Positions 1 to 6,657 of a DNA stretch of 12,054 bases are shown piece after piece (position 1 is the first letter of the stretch; the number at the start of each line of letters is the position of its first letter). The stretch is from Methanosarcinales archaeon. Its GTDB lineage: Archaea > Halobacteriota > Methanosarcinia > Methanosarcinales > Methanocomedenaceae. The notes under the pieces are model-generated. The model worked only from the letters and a program-made list of their open reading frames with translations, ran no database searches and was not told where the DNA came from. The stretch is from the NCBI GenBank assembly GCA_030638625.1, contig DAOWEE010000257.1:1-12054 (forward strand). The letters run 5' to 3'. A program made the translations under genes and the position numbers.

Positions 1-186
1 GCAGCAAAACCTGTTAATCAGGCGGCATCCTTACCAGGAGCAAAGGCACCAGTGTCACCATCCGATCAGGCAACACCAAAACCGGATGCAACAGCAGCAA
101 AACCTGTTAATCAGGCGGCATCCTTACCAGGAGCAAAGGCAGCACCAAAACCCGGCACGCCTGGTCCAATCAATGAAAAGCCCGGT
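1..186 (+). repeat. Two-copy 93-base in-frame tandem repeat
   Basis: Bases 1-48 and 94-141 are identical, offset by 93 bases (31 codons). The remaining 45 bases of each unit have diverged, although both contain a Lys-Pro-rich stretch. The identical block encodes AAKPVNQAASLPGAKA. More copies may lie upstream of the window. Exact identity at DNA level points to recent duplication by slippage or recombination inside the disordered part of the coding sequence. Confidence 0.9.
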
Positions 187-981
187 GTACAGGCACCAAC
201 CGCACCCGGGGTGAAAGCACCTGCTATGGCACAGGAACCACTAAAAGAAATCCAGGCACAACTGGCCAGTCAGAAAAAGTTGATTGATGAGCAGAGCAAG
301 ACAATAAAGGACCTTGAAGCCAATATTAAAAAAATGGAGTCTGGTGGTGTCAACCAGTTAGTAACAAAGAATCAGGAAATGCTGAAACAGCTTTCTCAAA
401 GGATAACTACTGTAGAACAGAGCCGTCCCACAGAAGGTGAAAATGTCCTTTCAGATGAAGAACAGGCAATGGTAAAAGCAGGAAAATATCTTGAAATCCA
501 GATGACCAAGGTCAATGAGGTTTACGATAAACTTGATACTAAAATCTCGGATATGCGAAAGTTCATGACAGAAGTGGATGAGAAAGAACGCAAATTTGTA
601 GAAACGGAAGACAACCTTAACAAAATCCAGCGAAAAGCTGAAGGCATAATTGAATCAGAACTGCTGGGCAAATCCAATGAAGCCATCAGGAACCTTGAAG
701 AGACCAAGACAAAGATAGTCACAGAATCTGAAAAAGTGTTCGAAAATACAGAAAAGACGATAGAAAAATACAAATACGAAATTGAATCCCTGAAACAGAA
801 AGCAGAGTCATCTATTAACGAGACCGGGGAGCAGTTGAAAGTAACCGAATACGAGGTTAAGAAAGCTATCGATGAAAAGATAGAATATGATAAAGAAAAC
901 ATGAAACGTGTCGATGAAGTTATCAGCTCTATGAACGAGACTGTCCAGAAGATACTGGGTAGAGAAGATAAAAACGACTGA
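1..981 (+). CDS. Coiled-coil protein with Ala/Pro/Lys-rich N-terminal region (5' end outside window)
   Basis: The frame is open from base 1 to the TGA at 979-981, giving 326 residues in the window. A GTG at 52 could serve as a start, but the same frame upstream encodes the same kind of sequence as downstream, so the true start almost certainly lies outside the window. Residues 1-77 are low-complexity and rich in Ala, Pro, Lys and Gly, with an imperfect 31-residue repeat. From about residue 78 to the end the protein is highly charged, rich in Glu, Lys, Ile and Asn with heptad-like spacing, and I see no Cys or Trp; it should form a long alpha-helical coiled coil. No enzyme motif or membrane segment is visible in the part present. 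I do not recognise the family. A disordered head plus coiled-coil rod suggests a structural, scaffold or chromosome-associated role, but this is a guess. It converges on another coiled-coil gene across a hairpin at 1062-1087. Confidence 0.8.
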   Translation, partial: AAKPVNQAASLPGAKAPVSPSDQATPKPDATAAKPVNQAASLPGAKAAPKPGTPGPINEKPGVQAPTAPGVKAPAMAQEPLKEIQAQLASQKKLIDEQSKTIKDLEANIKKMESGGVNQLVTKNQEMLKQLSQRITTVEQSRPTEGENVLSDEEQAMVKAGKYLEIQMTKVNEVYDKLDTKISDMRKFMTEVDEKERKFVETEDNLNKIQRKAEGIIESELLGKSNEAIRNLEETKTKIVTESEKVFENTEKTIEKYKYEIESLKQKAESSINETGEQLKVTEYEVKKAIDEKIEYDKENMKRVDEVISSMNETVQKILGREDKND

Positions 982-1061
982 TAACTACACAAGAAAATCC
1001 TCCCTACGGTCGGATTAACTTGACTACAATAAAGTTATACTTTATGTACTGTGAAAAATAC

Positions 1062-1087
1062 GGATGTTTGGGTGCTGCCAAACATCC
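1062..1087. terminator. Hairpin between convergent genes
   Basis: A perfect 10-base inverted repeat (GGATGTTTGG and CCAAACATCC) flanks a 6-base loop, GTGCTG. It lies between the stop of the rightward coiled-coil gene (981) and the stop of the leftward one (1110), where a bidirectional terminator is expected. There is no long T-run directly next to it, so it could instead act in 3'-end processing or mRNA stability. A second small dyad, ATAAAGT-TAT-ACTTTAT, lies at 1029-1045. Confidence 0.55.
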
Positions 1088-1109
1088 TACTTCAGTTTAA
1101 CGATTTCAC

Positions 1110-2036
1110 TTAATCCTTTGCAAAGTCTATTTCGTTATTTTCCATAAGCAGCCTTAAATCTTCAAGGCTGAGTCTGCCCTTTTTCTGGAACTTATCTTTA
1201 GCAGTTACCCGTTTTTCTTCCTGCTTTTTCTGGTCCTTGACAATCTGTATTTCTTTCATCCGGTCCAGATATATTTCAAGCTCATCCCGGGTTTCTGAAA
1301 TTGACTTCTTTGCAGAATCAATTTTCTCTTTAATGGGCTTGGTGAACTCATATATCTCAAGCAATCGGTTATGAAAAACATCAGACTTTTTCCTGAGTTC
1401 GTCCATTTTACCGTAAGTCTCAAGCATCTCTTCGTGATATGACTGGGACTCGCTTGCAAGGTCATGGATTAAAGCATTGAATGTATCAATCTCATTATAG
1501 AATTCACTCACTTTCCCGTATATGCCACTCATCTCATTATGGATAGTGTTTGCTTCCCGGATTGCTTTGAGCCGCTCTCCCAGTTCACCCAGTCTCTGCA
1601 TAAGTGACTGCTCAAAATCCAATGGTATGTCGGCTGTGGAGAACTTTTCCAATTCGGTCCGGTACGCTTCATTCAAAGATTCAAGCCTGCCTCTGGCAAT
1701 CTTGTTAAGGTTATCGCGAATCTTCTTCAGTTCACCAATCTTGTCAGTGTAGCCGTCCCTGTTACTTCTGATATCATCTCGTTGCTTTTTCAGTTCAGCG
1801 ATCTTTTTATTGACCTCATCGCGCTTGCCCCGCAATTCAGTGGCTGGTTCCTTGAGTTCCTTGACCTGTTGGTTAAGTTCATCTCGTTTTGCCCTGAGTT
1901 CTTTAGCCCCTTTACTGTGAAGGTTCATCTCCATATACAGGGCCTTGATATCCCTGTCCTTATGGTCCATCTGCTGCCTGAACACATTTATCTTATTCTT
2001 CAACTCCCCTTCTGACATGGCAGATACATCACTCAT
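1110..2036 (-). CDS. COG1340-like archaeal coiled-coil protein
   Basis: This 308-residue protein is nearly all predicted helix. Residues 44-113 contain repeated KRDExNxxIxELK-type segments, a typical parallel coiled-coil pattern. A second helical region (about 140-260) contains the segment ADIPLDFEQSLMQRLGEL and His/Glu-rich helices. The C-terminus ends in a small acidic segment, GRLSLEDLRLLMENNEIDF (about 287-305). This order matches the uncharacterised archaeal coiled-coil family COG1340, sometimes misannotated as a phosphatase. I see no catalytic motif, Cys, Trp, signal peptide or membrane segment. The ATG at 2036 follows GGGGTGA with about 7 bases spacing and overlaps the end of the upstream gene by 8 bases, so the two are probably translationally coupled. 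The function is unknown; a cytoplasmic structural or scaffold role in complex with the upstream paralogue is an inference. Confidence 0.85.
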   Translation of the reverse strand: MSDVSAMSEGELKNKINVFRQQMDHKDRDIKALYMEMNLHSKGAKELRAKRDELNQQVKELKEPATELRGKRDEVNKKIAELKKQRDDIRSNRDGYTDKIGELKKIRDNLNKIARGRLESLNEAYRTELEKFSTADIPLDFEQSLMQRLGELGERLKAIREANTIHNEMSGIYGKVSEFYNEIDTFNALIHDLASESQSYHEEMLETYGKMDELRKKSDVFHNRLLEIYEFTKPIKEKIDSAKKSISETRDELEIYLDRMKEIQIVKDQKKQEEKRVTAKDKFQKKGRLSLEDLRLLMENNEIDFAKD

Positions 2037-2709
2037 GACTGCTCACCCCTTCTACAGCCGTATTTTCCCAGTATTCCAGGGCATCCTTGTGAAGTTCTAT
2101 CCTGCGTTTTAGCCATCCCTGCCGTGATTCCATTTCTTCGAATTCCCCTTTAATCGAAGCTGAATCGGATTTGTGTTTCGCAGGAGCATCCTGCACATCA
2201 TCCAGTTCCTTTCGAGCTGATTCAGCAGTCTTGAGAATGTCAAAAATAGAAGGCATGAACCCTCGATGCACATCATCAAGTTCAGGTACACCTTGCACCA
2301 TCTCATTTACCAGTAACCTTATCCTGTTGATACAGTCTAATTCTTCCTGGGACGACATATTGGCATTCTGCAACCTGTTATCTATATCCCCGATCTCATT
2401 TTCAAAGTGCTGGATATGTTCTCTCTCAACAATATCCTCAAATAATTTGATACGCAGTTTTTTTGCCTGATGATACAATTGATGTCGTTTTTCCCTCAAC
2501 ACAACTATCCTGGTTTCAAGGGCTTCCAATTCCTTATTTATGCGCTGATATTCTGTCCGCTTGCTGTTGACAGTAACTTCAAGCCCTTCCAGTTCATCAG
2601 TGAATTCCTTGCTGAACCTCTTGTGCTTATCAATAACAAGAGAGTACAATTTAGCATCATTCAATATTGATACGGGTTCATATGTCGCCTGTGGTTCTAC
2701 CTCTGTCAC
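2029..2709 (-). CDS. Second coiled-coil protein, paired with the COG1340-like protein
   Basis: This 226-residue, highly charged helical protein has heptad-like stretches at about residues 35-90 and 185-215. Its middle (NRLQNANMSSQEELDCINR, about 113-131) has the same helix-break-helix layout as the corresponding part of the downstream gene product, so the two look like distant paralogues or heteromeric partners. The start is GTG at 2709, behind a good ribosome binding site (AGGAGAT, 2717-2723, spacing 7). The stop lies inside the start region of the next gene, which points to one transcript and a fixed protein ratio. No enzymatic motif is seen and the function is unknown. The gene is leftward like mcm and DUF424, but its own TATA-like sequence upstream suggests a separate promoter. 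Confidence 0.8.
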   Translation of the reverse strand: MTEVEPQATYEPVSILNDAKLYSLVIDKHKRFSKEFTDELEGLEVTVNSKRTEYQRINKELEALETRIVVLREKRHQLYHQAKKLRIKLFEDIVEREHIQHFENEIGDIDNRLQNANMSSQEELDCINRIRLLVNEMVQGVPELDDVHRGFMPSIFDILKTAESARKELDDVQDAPAKHKSDSASIKGEFEEMESRQGWLKRRIELHKDALEYWENTAVEGVSSHE

Positions 2710-2716
2710 TGTAGAT

Positions 2717-2760
2717 ATCTCCTACAAAATTATTTTATAATCGGGATTAATAGATATATC
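2717..2760 (-). promoter_or_regulatory. Probable promoter and ribosome binding site of the coiled-coil gene pair
   Basis: On the minus strand, GATATATCTA (2751-2760) is a TATA-like box. About 25 bases further on, transcription could start near 2729-2732, leaving a short leader that contains AGGAGAT (2717-2723) seven bases before the GTG at 2709. A second AT-rich TATA-like stretch (2731-2740) is too close to the start to leave the ribosome binding site in the transcript. Confidence 0.4.
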
Positions 2761-2789
2761 CTTTTCCAAACGCCGCCCTAAACCCAGTT

Positions 2790-3080
2790 TCATACACAGA
2801 ACATCTGGGCGTGGGGCACGCCGCCAATGTCAATTACACAAGCCTGGTCTATGGCTCCACATTTTAAGGCAATTTCAATACTGCGCTCACCCACAATATT
2901 TGCAGTGGTAGCTTCCAGTAGTGCTGCCTGTACCTGTGCATCGTCTGCCAGTTCACCTTTATAAAATTCCTCGTCAATTTCCAGCTTCAAGCCTTGACCT
3001 TTCAAGGTCTTTCCGATTAGTTCTTTATCGCATACAGTTACCAGTATCGATTCATCGGTTTCATACATCTTGATATACAT
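2790..3080 (-). CDS. DUF424 family protein
   Basis: This 96-residue protein matches the small archaeal DUF424 family along its whole length. Visible features are the N-terminal strand region with SILVTVCDKELIGKTL (11-26), the FYKGEL segment (39-44), the conserved NIVGERSIEIALKCGAID helix (61-78) and the C-terminal GGVPHAQ motif (86-92). The length is typical. The family is uncharacterised; its presence across archaea and its neighbours suggest an informational (translation or replication) role, but no activity can be read from the sequence. It follows mcm after 41 bases on the same strand and is probably co-transcribed with it. No strong Shine-Dalgarno precedes the ATG at 3080. An internal ATG four codons later is a possible alternative start. 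Confidence 0.9.
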   Translation of the reverse strand: MYIKMYETDESILVTVCDKELIGKTLKGQGLKLEIDEEFYKGELADDAQVQAALLEATTANIVGERSIEIALKCGAIDQACVIDIGGVPHAQMFCV

Positions 3081-3121
3081 AGTCTACTGCACTGCTCAAG
3101 GACTATTAAAGTTAATGGTAT

Positions 3122-5209
3122 TCAGGTGGTTTTCAAAAATCCATTACTGGGTTCAAAAATAGAACCTTCACGTTTCAGTCTTTTTATAAATTCCTCAGCT
3201 TTATCCTCATCCATTCCTGCTTCCACGGCGCGCTGAATCACTTCACTTCTTGGCGCTTTTCCATCATGGTCCTGCTGTACTTCACGAATGATATCCCTTA
3301 TAAGTCTAGCTTTGTCACGCTGGCTTTTTGCCATGCCTGTATTGATCATATCAGAGTCTAGTTTTCCGGTCTCTGGGTCTGTCATTACCTGTTTGAGACT
3401 TTCAGTGACGATCCTGATAATCCGGTTAACATCAGAAGTGGTAACGGTATTACTGAGCCTCATTCTGGCAGAACCTTCTGCCAGGCGCACCAAAGCCTCA
3501 AGCTGCCTTGCAGTTACTGGAATTGGTGAATTTGTATCGCCTCCCTGGCTCCTGAGATTAAGGTAAAAATCAATAATCATCTGTCTGGAATCGTCCTCTA
3601 GCACAGGGAAAACATGGCGCTTTGAATATGCAATGTATTTGCGCAACATCTCAGGTTTGATGGAAGGCTGGATTGACTCCATAGCTGTTTCTATCTGATC
3701 CAGCGTTACATTGGAAGACTTTACATTATGGTACTGGGCATCAATCTCACCGGCATAGTGCCCCCTCAAAATATGTTCAGCAATATTTGTATCACGCTGC
3801 ACATTTGTTTCGTCAGTTAATATGAATATCAGGTCAAACCTGGATATCAGGGCAGGGGGCAGGTTGATCTGTTGAGCAATGCCCTCGTATCTGTCAAACC
3901 GACCAAATTTAGGGTTCGCAGCAGCCAGCAGGGCACATCTGCTCTTCAGGGTTGCCAGGACACCAGCCTTTGCAATGCTGATAGTTTGCTGTTCCATGGC
4001 TTCGTGCAGGGCACTCCTGTCTTCCTTAGCCATCTTGTCCATCTCATCCACGGCAGCCATTCCTTTATCTGCCAGTACCAGGGCACCGGCCTCAAGCGTC
4101 CACCGGCCGTCTCCGAATTCGTCCTTCACGGCTGTGGCAGTAAGACCGGCAGACGTGGTGCCTTTACCTGAAGTGTAGATACCACGTGGCGATAGCTTAA
4201 TGGCATAACGCAACAACTGTGATTTGGCAATACCCGGGTCGCCCACCAGCAGCATGTGAATATCTCCTCTTATCCTTGACCCATCCGGCAGATGTTTAGC
4301 CACACCGCTGAACAATTGTAGCGCCATGGCCTCCTTAATTTCATCATACCCAAAAATGCTTGGGGCAATTGAACCGATTATCCTGTCATAAACATCAGGA
4401 GAACTACCAAGTTCCTCAATCTCTTTCTCATCCTCCAGAGTAATATTTATCTCATCAAATTCGTGGTCTTCCCGTTCAATGGACTGACCGTCCAGTACAA
4501 GGTCAAAGAAGGTACTTTTCACATTACCTTTCTCTCTCTGGTAGCTTCTCAGTATGCCTGATATGGTCACCCTGTCACCCGGAGCAACCTGGCCTACCAG
4601 GTCATCCTCAATATCAACATCCAGGGTCTGTGGCTGCTCACCGCCACGAAGGTCTTCAGGTGATTCCTGTATCCTGATTTTCTGGGCATCAACGAACGTG
4701 GACTCCTTTTCCAGTAACCTGAAAGGACCCTGCCTGCCACACTGCTCATTGTCACAATCAAAAGGCGTTGAAAACTTACTGCCGTTTTGGGGCATTTCAG
4801 TAATATTCCCGCATTTCTGGCATTCAAAAGCGGCCATGATAAGTTTTGGCCTTACCTCTGTGGCTTTCCTTATAATTCCTGTAACACCAATGAGTTTTGA
4901 AATATTTTCGCTTCTAAGCTGTCGTATTTCAACATCCGAGGGAAGATTAACAATCCTGACATGGGCATCATCAAATGTTACATCCATGGGCAAATCGATG
5001 TTACTCAGCGCCATATCGGCATGTTGTAGCACATTATCCGGCGCTTCCAGCAGTTCACTTGCAAGTTCAATGCTGTATTTTTCTACATCAAGGTATTCGA
5101 TGATGAGGCTTTTGCGCTCGGGATACACTCCTGCCAGAGAAAGCAACTGCTCAAAGTAATAACGTTTTATGAATTCTTCCCAGATATTTTCGGATGAATT
5201 TTCTGTCAT
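3122..5209 (-). CDS. mcm: Replicative DNA helicase MCM
   Basis: The 695-residue product is a complete archaeal MCM, the hexameric 3'-5' helicase that unwinds DNA at replication forks. The N-terminal domain (about 1-110) is followed by a zinc-binding loop with C130, C133, C152 and C157, and by an OB-fold region. The AAA+ module has Walker A GDPGIAKS (323-330), Walker B with D388-E389 in AAVDEMDKM, sensor 1 Asn in LLAAANPKF (N432) and the arginine finger in ISRFD (R457). The C-terminus (about 635-695) looks like the usual winged-helix domain. No intein interrupts the motifs, although many archaeal MCMs carry one. No Shine-Dalgarno is seen before the ATG at 5209, so the mRNA may have a short leader or none. 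DUF424 lies 41 bases downstream on the same strand. The 422-base upstream gap holds ORB-like motifs, which could tie its expression, or an origin, to Orc1/Cdc6. Confidence 0.98.
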   Translation of the reverse strand: MTENSSENIWEEFIKRYYFEQLLSLAGVYPERKSLIIEYLDVEKYSIELASELLEAPDNVLQHADMALSNIDLPMDVTFDDAHVRIVNLPSDVEIRQLRSENISKLIGVTGIIRKATEVRPKLIMAAFECQKCGNITEMPQNGSKFSTPFDCDNEQCGRQGPFRLLEKESTFVDAQKIRIQESPEDLRGGEQPQTLDVDIEDDLVGQVAPGDRVTISGILRSYQREKGNVKSTFFDLVLDGQSIEREDHEFDEINITLEDEKEIEELGSSPDVYDRIIGSIAPSIFGYDEIKEAMALQLFSGVAKHLPDGSRIRGDIHMLLVGDPGIAKSQLLRYAIKLSPRGIYTSGKGTTSAGLTATAVKDEFGDGRWTLEAGALVLADKGMAAVDEMDKMAKEDRSALHEAMEQQTISIAKAGVLATLKSRCALLAAANPKFGRFDRYEGIAQQINLPPALISRFDLIFILTDETNVQRDTNIAEHILRGHYAGEIDAQYHNVKSSNVTLDQIETAMESIQPSIKPEMLRKYIAYSKRHVFPVLEDDSRQMIIDFYLNLRSQGGDTNSPIPVTARQLEALVRLAEGSARMRLSNTVTTSDVNRIIRIVTESLKQVMTDPETGKLDSDMINTGMAKSQRDKARLIRDIIREVQQDHDGKAPRSEVIQRAVEAGMDEDKAEEFIKRLKREGSIFEPSNGFLKTT

Positions 5210-5290
5210 GTCTAATGGCTTGGTTAAGTTGAACTGGCATAAGAATGTTTTGATAAAGAGCGGAGCGAAAGTATTGTTGCTACTGTTTTT

Positions 5291-5320
5291 CCTGGAGTGG
5301 AAATGAGGGGGTGTATATAT
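5291..5320 (+). promoter_or_regulatory. ORB-like box with G-string, followed by TATA-like sequence
   Basis: Bases 5295-5311 read GAGTGGAAATGAGGGGG. This resembles the core of archaeal origin recognition boxes (GTGGAAAC-type core followed by a run of Gs), although the C after AAA is T here and the usual CCA before the core is GGA. GTGTATATAT follows at 5311-5320. Read on the minus strand, that is a TATA-like box about 100 bases upstream of mcm, so a protein bound here could also affect mcm transcription. Confidence 0.45.
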
Positions 5321-5400
5321 TCAGTGTTGGTAATAATATTGTGAATGTTTGTTCGTATAGGCACGAAACACATATATACAATAAGTGTATAATAGAATTG

Positions 5401-5468
5401 TAGGTGCAAACGAGGTTTTACTATATTTTATATACACTCCCACCCTTTCCTCGTTTGTACCCCACCTA
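5401..5468. repeat. Imperfect inverted repeat with ORB-like arms
   Basis: The left arm, TAGGTGCAAACGAGG (5401-5415), pairs with the right arm CCTCGTTTG (5449-5457) plus CACCTA (5463-5468), interrupted by five extra bases, TACCC. The 33-base spacer contains an AT-rich block, then ACTCCCACCC. Read on the minus strand, the right arm gives GGGGTACAAACGAGG followed by AAAGGGTGGGAG and GTGTATATA, echoing the forward box at 5295-5319. The arms are too far apart and imperfect for a simple terminator, and no gene ends here, so a protein-binding pair is more likely. Confidence 0.6.
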
Positions 5469-5582
5469 TACATTAAAATTTATTAATGACTCTCTTTTTT
5501 ATTCCCATATCTTATGTAAAATACCATCTTTTACAATACAGAAAGGTTGATTATGTATGAATAAGGATAGTTACTAGCAGAA

Positions 5583-5625
5583 TTATATTTTAAAAAATAG
5601 TTGCGGTATATTGTTATAATGAGGG
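5583..5625 (+). promoter_or_regulatory. Probable promoter and ribosome binding site of the membrane-protein gene
   Basis: TTATATTTTAAAAAATAG (5583-5600) is a good archaeal TATA-like region. Transcription starting about 25 bases downstream (near 5612-5618) would give a short leader containing GAGGG (5621-5625), six bases before the ATG at 5632. Confidence 0.45.
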
Positions 5626-5631
5626 TAAATT

Positions 5632-6561
5632 ATGAGTGACAAGGATGATGAGGCTTCACAGTTAGGTGGAGCAGTACCTGAAACATCTGAATCCAACGAA
5701 GAACAGCTCACATCAGATGATGTAAGGGGCATGTCTGAAGAGCAGATTCCAGCGGAAGAAGATGTCACTGAAGTTGACGTGACAGAAACTCCTACCGAAC
5801 CGGCTCCGGTGCCAGAATCTAAACCAGAACCTGAGCCCGAGCCAAAACCAGAGCCAGAACCTCTTCCCCCCAGGGAAGTACAAAAGGAAGTGGTGATTAT
5901 TAAAGAAGTGGAGAAAAAACAATCTAACAAGTTCATGAAAAAAATGAAGCGATCAATCCTCGGACTTATCTTAGTAATAGTCTTGGTCTTTGCTGGCAGC
6001 TTATATGCCTGGACTACCGGAGTTGACGACCTGAGGGATGACCAGGACTACCTTATTGTAGTGGTATACAAAGACGTGCCAAAAGCAGGTACTATTTACC
6101 ATAAAAACACGGGACAATCTGATGTCATCGAGGTTACTCAACTCGGTGCCCTGTCAAATCGAAAACAATTCTTCGATAGCGCCCAGCAAGAGTACGGAGC
6201 ATTGGATAGAATGGTAATTATTGATGTTGACACTTTAAAGGCCCTATCCACGGATCAGTATATCATATATGAGTCGGGTGATCCCATTTATGTTGATGAA
6301 ATGTCTGATTGGCTCACTGGTGTGAAAATCCCACCAAATGAAATTATCGGTGATGATGAATCCATGTCAAAAGTCAATGCCAAGATACTCAAAGCCTGGA
6401 TTGACCATTACGGTAATCAATTGTTGGGTGGCTATGGCGGTTACACAATCAAAGTAGTCCTGAACGCATACCGTGGTGACAACATCATGATTTATCCAGG
6501 GAATTCGGCACTCACCATATTAAAATATGTGGCAATTGAAAAAATAATATTCCCGGTATAA
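5632..6561 (+). CDS. Single-pass membrane protein with acidic Pro-rich cytoplasmic tail
   Basis: The 309-residue product has three parts. Residues 1-95 are acidic and disordered, rich in Glu, Asp, Thr and Pro, with a PEPEP-type run at about 62-80. Residues 101-107 are basic (FMKKMKR) and precede one hydrophobic segment (about 108-127), so the N-terminus should be inside and residues 128-309 outside. The outer domain is mixed alpha/beta with strands such as YLIVVVYKDV and DRMVIIDVDTLKAL, a GGYGGYTIKVVLNAYRGD segment and no Cys. I do not recognise the family; a weak resemblance of the DxDTLKAL stretch to LytR-CpsA-Psr/DUF4012-type domains is not enough for a call. The start is supported by GAGGG six bases upstream. 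The gene is divergent from mcm and convergent with the KH gene, so it is probably transcribed alone. Confidence 0.85.
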   Translation: MSDKDDEASQLGGAVPETSESNEEQLTSDDVRGMSEEQIPAEEDVTEVDVTETPTEPAPVPESKPEPEPEPKPEPEPLPPREVQKEVVIIKEVEKKQSNKFMKKMKRSILGLILVIVLVFAGSLYAWTTGVDDLRDDQDYLIVVVYKDVPKAGTIYHKNTGQSDVIEVTQLGALSNRKQFFDSAQQEYGALDRMVIIDVDTLKALSTDQYIIYESGDPIYVDEMSDWLTGVKIPPNEIIGDDESMSKVNAKILKAWIDHYGNQLLGGYGGYTIKVVLNAYRGDNIMIYPGNSALTILKYVAIEKIIFPV

Positions 6562-6574
6562 ATACTGGCACTTT

Positions 6575-6657
6575 ACAGATGGTATGATAAAAATAGTACA
6601 ATAAAAATGGTAGGATAAATTCGACTCTACCATTTTTTGTCTAATACTACCATCTGT
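6575..6657. terminator. Nested inverted repeats between convergent genes
   Basis: An inner perfect 11-base stem (AAAAATGGTAG at 6603-6613 with CTACCATTTTT at 6627-6637, loop 13) has T-rich flanks on both strands and should work as a bidirectional terminator. An outer 10-base pair (ACAGATGGTA at 6575-6584 with TACCATCTGT at 6648-6657) surrounds it. All four arms share the core ATGGTA. The outer right arm overlaps the last codons of the leftward KH gene, whose stop is at 6647. Confidence 0.7.

Larger units (their letters stand above)
5210..5631. other. Divergent intergenic region, candidate replication origin or Orc1/Cdc6-controlled promoter region
   Basis: This 422-base gap separates divergent mcm and a membrane-protein gene and contains no convincing gene; a 61-codon minus-strand frame at 5224-5409 looks spurious. 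Its left half has three short related G-rich motifs: one forward at 5295-5313, one forward at 5403-5415 and one reverse at 5437-5463. Each contains AAAYGAGG, and two are followed by GTGTATATA. The right half (about 5467-5610) is strongly AT-rich with T- and A-runs, as expected of a duplex unwinding element. This layout resembles archaeal origins, where ORB boxes flank AT-rich DNA. No orc1/cdc6 gene is in the window, so the function is inferred. The alternative is an ordinary divergent promoter region. Confidence 0.4.

Noticed and set aside
1..186. The 5' repeat as a CRISPR array
   Set aside because: There are only two units, in frame within coding sequence, with no spacer-like unique segments of uniform length.
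522..992. 156-codon minus-strand frame opposite the first coiled-coil gene
   Set aside because: Its Ser/Phe-rich composition is what the complement of a Glu/Lys-rich coiled coil gives.
4554..5159. 201-codon plus-strand frame opposite the mcm N-terminal region
   Set aside because: It is antisense to an unmistakable MCM coding sequence, Ser-rich and without family features.
5224..5409. 61-codon minus-strand frame upstream of mcm
   Set aside because: It has no recognisable domain and odd composition, it spans the ORB-like motifs and TATA-like sequences, and no good ribosome binding site was seen. It is probably a chance frame.
5583..5936. Gly/Ser-rich minus-strand frame resembling a repetitive surface protein
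   Set aside because: The GSGSGSG pattern is the complement of the PEPEP codons of the real plus-strand gene.
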